Positions 46,514 through 51,486 of a stretch of 51,486 nucleotides of DNA are shown one piece after another (position 1 is the first letter of the stretch; every line of letters starts with the position of its first letter). The notes beneath the pieces were generated by a model that was not told the DNA's origin, did no database searches, and saw only the letters and a program-made list of their open reading frames with translations. The stretch lies in NCBI GenBank assembly GCA_027036775.1, contig JALWDS010000005.1:1-51486 (forward strand). Reading direction: 5' to 3'. A program made the translations under genes and the position numbers. Source of the stretch: Archaeoglobaceae archaeon. Its GTDB lineage: Archaea; Halobacteriota; Archaeoglobi; Archaeoglobales; Archaeoglobaceae.

Positions 46514-46813
46514 TTCAACCTCCTTTTTCATCATCTTCGCCCTCTCCTTTGCTGTGTAACCCGTCAGTTCCTCCAAAAACTTGTTGTAGGTCTTTATAGT
46601 TTGAATTGCAACATCTTCTGGAACGTTGGGATTGGTTTTTGTTTCGACGCATAGCCTCCCGTTCTCAATCCAAACCTTCATAACCTCCATAGCTCCAAAG
46701 CTTGCGAAGTAAAACTTGCCTTCCCTCCTGTAATCCTTAAAGAACTTCTTCAAGAGCTCTTCAAGCCTTTCCTCGCTCGCCTTGTAACCCCTCTTAAACC
46801 TGTACTCTCGCAT
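46505..46813 (-). CDS. DUF5611 family protein
   Basis: A 102-residue archaeal protein of unknown function. Recognised by the basic start MREYRFKRGYKASEERLEEL, a beta sheet region with YFASFGAMEVMKVWIENG and RLCVETKTNP, and the conserved end YNKFLEELTGYTAKERAKMM. Small alpha/beta fold. It shares a TATA box with the divergent PAC2 gene. Confidence 0.85.
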   Translation of the reverse strand: MREYRFKRGYKASEERLEELLKKFFKDYRREGKFYFASFGAMEVMKVWIENGRLCVETKTNPNVPEDVAIQTIKTYNKFLEELTGYTAKERAKMMKKEVESE

Positions 46814-46833
46814 GAAAATCGATCGTTAAAAAC

Positions 46834-46843
46834 CTTATATACT
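46834..46843. promoter_or_regulatory. Shared TATA box of the DUF5611 and PAC2 genes
   Basis: CTTATATACT lies in the middle of the 48-base gap between ATG 46813 and ATG 46862, 25 and 24 bases from them. Read leftwards it is AGTATATAAG. A-rich stretches that could act as BRE lie on both sides (TTAAAAAC rightwards, ACAGAAAG leftwards). Confidence 0.6.
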
Positions 46844-46861
46844 TTCTGTCGGAGTTTACTT

Positions 46862-47578
46862 ATGGAAACCAAGGTTGTAGTTGAGAGGGTTGACGTAAAA
46901 AATCCGATAGTTTTCACGAGCTTTCCCGGAATTGGGCTCGTTGGGACTATTGCGAGCTCGCATTTGATAACCGAGCTGAACTTGGAGTGGATAGGTGTTG
47001 TGGAATCCAAGGACTTGCCTCCCGTAGCTTCTCTGATGGACGGAGTGATACTACCACCCGTGAGGATTTACCAGAGCAGAACGCTCGAATTCGTTTTGAT
47101 ACACTCCGATGTCCCAATATTTCCCCACATAGCATACGAAATGAGCGAGAAGATACTTGACTGGGTCATTGAAATAAACGCCAGGAGGATATACTCTCTT
47201 GCTGGAGTTGCAACATTCGAAGATAAGAAGAGGGTCTTCGGTGCTGCAACTTCTAAGGAACTTTTGGATGAGATAAAGGACTACGTCGAAATATTCAAGA
47301 GCGGAACGATATCGGGTATAGCTGGAAGCATTTTAAACGAGTGCGTTGTTAGGAAATTCCCCGGTTTGGCTTTGCTGGGAGAGACGTTGGGATTCAATCC
47401 CGATCCGAGAGCGTCTGCAGAATTAATAAAGACTTTGAACAAGATTTTCGGATGGAACGTTAGCGTTGAGAAACTGATAAAAGAAGCGGAAGTAATAGAG
47501 GCCCAGATGCAGAAGTTGGCCGAGCAGGCGAGAATGCAGGAGGTTGGTAGAAGGGAGGAGTTGCCCATGTATGGGTGA
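46862..47578 (+). CDS. PAC2-family proteasome assembly chaperone
   Basis: A 238-residue protein of the PAC2/PbaA family (VFTSFPGIGLVGTIASSHLI near 17-36; PPVASLMDGVILPPVRIY; then GTISGIAGSILNECVVRKFPGLALLGETLG). In archaea, PbaA and PbaB help in proteasome assembly or handle unfolded proteins; the family also includes ATP-grasp-linked forms. The C-terminal tail is charged and coiled (EKLIKEAEVIEAQMQKLAEQ). The next gene follows with 4 bases between. Confidence 0.9.
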   Translation: METKVVVERVDVKNPIVFTSFPGIGLVGTIASSHLITELNLEWIGVVESKDLPPVASLMDGVILPPVRIYQSRTLEFVLIHSDVPIFPHIAYEMSEKILDWVIEINARRIYSLAGVATFEDKKRVFGAATSKELLDEIKDYVEIFKSGTISGIAGSILNECVVRKFPGLALLGETLGFNPDPRASAELIKTLNKIFGWNVSVEKLIKEAEVIEAQMQKLAEQARMQEVGRREELPMYG

Positions 47579-47582
47579 GATT

Positions 47583-47972
47583 ATGAGGTGTCTGGTCTTA
47601 ACAGGTATATCGAAGGAGGTTTTGGACGATTTGATAAACAGAAGGATAAGGACGATCGAATTGAGAAGTGCCCACAACATCGCAACCGCTTTAAAAGCTG
47701 AGGTTGGAGACTGCGTTTTTCTAACGAACGCAAAAACGTTCGATGTCGATAGGGGGACCTTGGGGATAATAGCCATAGTGAACGGTAAAGAAGTTTACAC
47801 GCACTCTCTCATGTTTTCGACGCCTACGATGATACAGGAAAGCGAGATGACCGTTGTTAGATTGAAACTTGAAGTTAAAGGGTTTGGAAGGGTTGTTAGG
47901 GTTTACAACACGGACATACTCGACACTACGGAAGCTGACGTGGTTGAGGTGAGCTACTTCGATGCGAGGTAG
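47583..47972 (+). CDS. DUF473 family protein
   Basis: A 129-residue archaeal protein of unknown function. ATG 47583 is favoured because GGGTGAGA lies 3 to 9 bases upstream; earlier ATGs are inside the PAC2 gene. Conserved parts: RCLVLTGISKEVLDDLINR, TIELRSAHNIATALKAEVGD and GDCVFLTNAKTFDVDRGT. The fold looks like a small PUA-like beta barrel (guess). It is coupled to the PAC2 gene and overlaps the convergent gene by 19 bases. Confidence 0.85.
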   Translation: MRCLVLTGISKEVLDDLINRRIRTIELRSAHNIATALKAEVGDCVFLTNAKTFDVDRGTLGIIAIVNGKEVYTHSLMFSTPTMIQESEMTVVRLKLEVKGFGRVVRVYNTDILDTTEADVVEVSYFDAR

Positions 47973-48328
47973 CTTTCCAAAACCATTTTTAAAGCCTCCA
48001 CCTTCTCCTCAAACCTTAAAAATCCGCTGACTATCGCACCTTCAAAGTTCTCCATCGTTGCTATGTCGTAGGCCTGATGCCTGCTCTTCTGAAGCTCCTT
48101 GAGGTTTGTGGGCGTCACGCAAAACACCAAGAACTTGGATTTTAATCCCCTTATCTCCGCTATCATCCTATCTCCCCTCTCATCTCCCAATTCGGAAGTA
48201 AAAAGTAGGAAGTCGTAATTACTCTCATCCAAATCGTCAAAGCTGTCGAATACCTCGGCGTTCGGATACTCCTTCAAGACCTCTTCGACAACATCCCTCA
48301 GGCCGTAAGATATCACGGCAAACCTCAT
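47954..48328 (-). CDS. Unknown soluble protein, 124 residues
   Basis: ATG 48328 is chosen; the longer frame upstream overlaps riboflavin synthase in another frame. It has a Rossmann-like start (RFAVISYGLRDVVEEVLKEY), an acidic stretch (VFDSFDDLDESNYDFLLFTS), a beta strand with SKFLVFCVTPTNLKELQ, and a final helix (EEKVEALKMVLESYL). No catalytic motif. The fold looks like a small response-regulator or nucleotide-binding module, but I do not recognise it. Downstream of ribC in the same direction. Confidence 0.65.
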   Translation of the reverse strand: MRFAVISYGLRDVVEEVLKEYPNAEVFDSFDDLDESNYDFLLFTSELGDERGDRMIAEIRGLKSKFLVFCVTPTNLKELQKSRHQAYDIATMENFEGAIVSGFLRFEEKVEALKMVLESYLASK

Positions 48329-48359
48329 TAAACGGAATTTCCAAAGAATGGATAAAAGC

Positions 48360-49915
<1,556 letters not shown>

Positions 49916-49960
49916 GGGTGAAATTGGATAGTTCTATAAATACGTTTTCCAAGTTTGAAC

Positions 49961-50230
49961 ATGAAACTCCAGCTAACCTTAAAGGACTTCGAAGATTGGT
50001 TGAGGGAGAGAGGATACGACAGGAGGATGGGTAAGGAGAACTTCGAGATGTTTTTGGAAATAGGATTGGCCGGTTTGCTCTTTATGAACAGCACGCTTCT
50101 GATGAGCTACATACTGTCGAATCTGGGATTCCCATCCGAAAGGCTTTCGGAGAAGGTTAGGTTCGAAGTTGGGAAGAGGGTTAGGGAGATAAGAGCTTCT
50201 AAGGATTCACTGGAAATAGCTTTAGACTAA
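49961..50230 (+). CDS. Unknown small helical protein, 89 residues
   Basis: ATG 49961 fits a leaderless start: TATA CTATAAATAC (about 49934-49943) is some 24 bases upstream, and a TTG two codons earlier is less likely. Entirely helical in pattern; a hydrophobic stretch (FLEIGLAGLLFMNSTLLMSY) suggests a membrane-associated or core helix; then KVRFEVGKRVREIRASKDSL is basic. Not recognised. It overlaps the convergent permease gene by 32 bases. Confidence 0.6.
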   Translation: MKLQLTLKDFEDWLRERGYDRRMGKENFEMFLEIGLAGLLFMNSTLLMSYILSNLGFPSERLSEKVRFEVGKRVREIRASKDSLEIALD

Positions 50231-51296
50231 TTAAAGTGACGAAAAGGGTTAGGAGGAAGTATGGTATCGATACCCTGTGAAACTTACCGATCTCTATCTT
50301 TGAAAGTCTGACCGCTATGAAGTTTGCCAGTGACCCAATCACCGAACCCGTTCCTCCCAAATTAACACCCACCGATAGGGGAAGCCATTTGGGGCTGTAA
50401 GGAATAAGCATTACGGTTGTCGGAACGTTGCTGATTATCTGACTCAAAATCGCCGACAAGAGGAAGGTGTTGAACGTATCGGGTTTGAGGATGGCAGACA
50501 GTAAAAATGAAAGCTCTTTGAAATCTATAAAGATCAGTGCAAATACCGCAATTAAAGCCAGATCGAGAGTGTAAATTGCCTCCCTACCGAGAATTGAGAA
50601 TGTTAAAAGGGTCGCGATTAAACCTAAGAACGCGTATCCACATTCTATCAGTCCGACGTTCGCCATGAGCAGAGTTGCGGATGTAATCAACAGAACCTTG
50701 TTTATCTCTATTCCAGGTATTTGGAATGTCTCGAACTCCCTCTTACCGCTCATCAGCCGAATCAAAAGGATCAAGATGAGAATCCAAACGAAAACGTATG
50801 GAAACATCGATCTAACGAAATCGAAAACGGAAACCTTGTATGTTCTCCAAATTATGATGTTCTGCGGGTTTCCAAAGGGAGTTAGAGACGAACCGATGTT
50901 GGATGAGAGTGCTACAACCGTAACTGCCTTCGAAACGTCTATGTCGGAAATCTTGGAGATGGTTAAAACGAGCGGAACAAAAACGAAGACCGCTGAATCG
51001 TTCATTATAACAGCGGAGGACGTAGCGGTAATAAATACGAGAGTGCAGAGAAGTTTGAACTCCGAATTTCCAGAAAAACTCACAATTTTACTTGAAATGT
51101 TCGTTAAAGCTCCCGAAAGTTCGAGACCCCTTGATATTATCAAGAATGAGATTATGGCGGATAGACTCTCGTAATCTACGAGGTTCAAGCTTTTGCGAGG
51201 TAGAGAGGGATCGATTACAGATAGGATTAAGAAGAGCAGGATTAGGAAGGTTAGAAACCACTCCCTCTTTACGAATTCCCGAAGGTTAATCAACAC
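50199..51296 (-). CDS. ArsB/SLC13-type permease
   Basis: A 365-residue membrane protein of the ion transporter (ArsB/NhaD/CitM) superfamily, with about ten helices. The two-fold signature is visible: TSSAVIMNDSAVFVFVPLVL in the first half with SSNIGSSLTPFGNPQNIIIW, and SQIISNVPTTVMLIPYS with GVNLGGTGSVIGSLANFIAV in the second half. It lacks any arsenic operon around it, so arsenite, a dicarboxylate or sodium/proton are all possible substrates. Confidence 0.85.
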   Translation of the reverse strand: MLINLREFVKREWFLTFLILLFLILSVIDPSLPRKSLNLVDYESLSAIISFLIISRGLELSGALTNISSKIVSFSGNSEFKLLCTLVFITATSSAVIMNDSAVFVFVPLVLTISKISDIDVSKAVTVVALSSNIGSSLTPFGNPQNIIIWRTYKVSVFDFVRSMFPYVFVWILILILLIRLMSGKREFETFQIPGIEINKVLLITSATLLMANVGLIECGYAFLGLIATLLTFSILGREAIYTLDLALIAVFALIFIDFKELSFLLSAILKPDTFNTFLLSAILSQIISNVPTTVMLIPYSPKWLPLSVGVNLGGTGSVIGSLANFIAVRLSKIEIGKFHRVSIPYFLLTLFVTLISLKLFPVNP

Positions 51297-51486
51297 GTCT
51301 TCTCACCTCCTCCGTAAGGGGGTAATCTGGGACCACGTTCTTTCCGTCTTCAGACACCTTGACGTGCATTATGATCAACCTGTTCCAAGCGATGGGAACG
51401 ACCCAAACTCCTTCCGCTTCTCTAAATTCAACAGCTTCTATGACGTGAGATTCTCTTAAAACACTCTCCATCCTCTCCTTAACCTC
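51286..51486 (-). CDS. Unknown protein, C-terminal part only
   Basis: The open frame runs off the right edge of the window. Sixty-six codons are seen, ending in PLTEEVRRRVD. An in-frame ATG (51471) follows GGTTAAGGAGAGG, so a full 61-residue protein is also possible. It contains a beta-like segment (VIEAVEFREAEGVWVVPIAW). It overlaps the permease start by 11 bases. Not recognised. Confidence 0.5.
   Translation of the reverse strand, partial: EVKERMESVLRESHVIEAVEFREAEGVWVVPIAWNRLIIMHVKVSEDGKNVVPDYPLTEEVRRRVD

Overview
The window comes from a hyperthermophilic, sulfate-reducing euryarchaeon, almost certainly the genus Archaeoglobus. It carries an unlinked-5S rRNA operon with a tRNA-Ala spacer, genes for archaeal PCNA, PriL, Spt5, SecE, L21e and RpoF, TATA-type promoters close to start codons, and the complete sulfate-to-sulfite pathway (sat, aprBA, qmoABC). 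The species was not determined. No insertion sequences, CRISPR arrays, prophage genes or integrases were seen; this is dense core chromosome.

Layout. (1) 1-9161: energy metabolism. sat-orf2-aprB-aprA, then qmoA-qmoB-qmoC, all on the + strand: sulfate activation, APS reduction and the membrane complex that feeds electrons from menaquinol. (2) 9190-15177: a KaiC-like ATPase, fructose-1,6-bisphosphate aldolase/phosphatase, and a long leftward cluster with a DUF371 protein, primase large subunit, PCNA, a small winged-helix protein, a UbiA-type prenyltransferase, a HAD phosphatase and a small unknown protein. (3) 15255-15726: tRNA-Thr abutting a decayed mscS channel gene. (4) 15772-25922: MgtE transporter, histidine biosynthesis (hisC), ribose-1,5-bisphosphate isomerase with NAD(P)HX repair, an RPA-like OB protein, fluoride exporter with DUF190, a prenyltransferase-repeat protein that appears to lack a normal start codon, amphi-Trp and ArsR-type proteins, menaquinone gene mqnD and cupin phosphoglucose isomerase. 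(5) 25957-30009: rpl21e-rpoF-DUF655, a PurP paralogue with an AbrB/PhoU regulator, and a PHP phosphoesterase. (6) 30033-34979: rRNA operon (16S, tRNA-Ala, 23S) with two textbook bulge-helix-bulge processing stems and a structured leader. (7) 35012-51486: hypF-hypE, canonical purP, tRNA-Trp with a box C/D guide RNA inside its intron, secE-spt5-rpl11, shikimate genes aroE and aroC, TatD and metallo-beta-lactamase hydrolases, truD, PAC2, DUF473, riboflavin synthase, a class V aminotransferase and an ArsB/SLC13 permease.

How the genes fit together. Qmo takes electrons from menaquinol; a UbiA-family prenyltransferase, mqnD (futalosine route) and two chorismate-pathway genes in the same window plausibly supply that quinone. 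Fbp aldolase/phosphatase and PGI belong to gluconeogenesis; PurP, HisC and riboflavin synthase to biosynthesis; HypE/HypF to [NiFe]-hydrogenase maturation.

The most notable signals are: at least three divergent gene pairs that seem to share one symmetric TATA box and make leaderless transcripts both ways; near-universal overlap of convergent gene ends; a gene whose conserved N-terminus lies upstream of any normal start codon and begins at an ATA overlapping the previous stop; an mscS pseudogene joined to tRNA-Thr; a self-targeting guide RNA in the tRNA-Trp intron; and an rRNA leader with its own nested stems. I did not find a clearly new multi-gene system.
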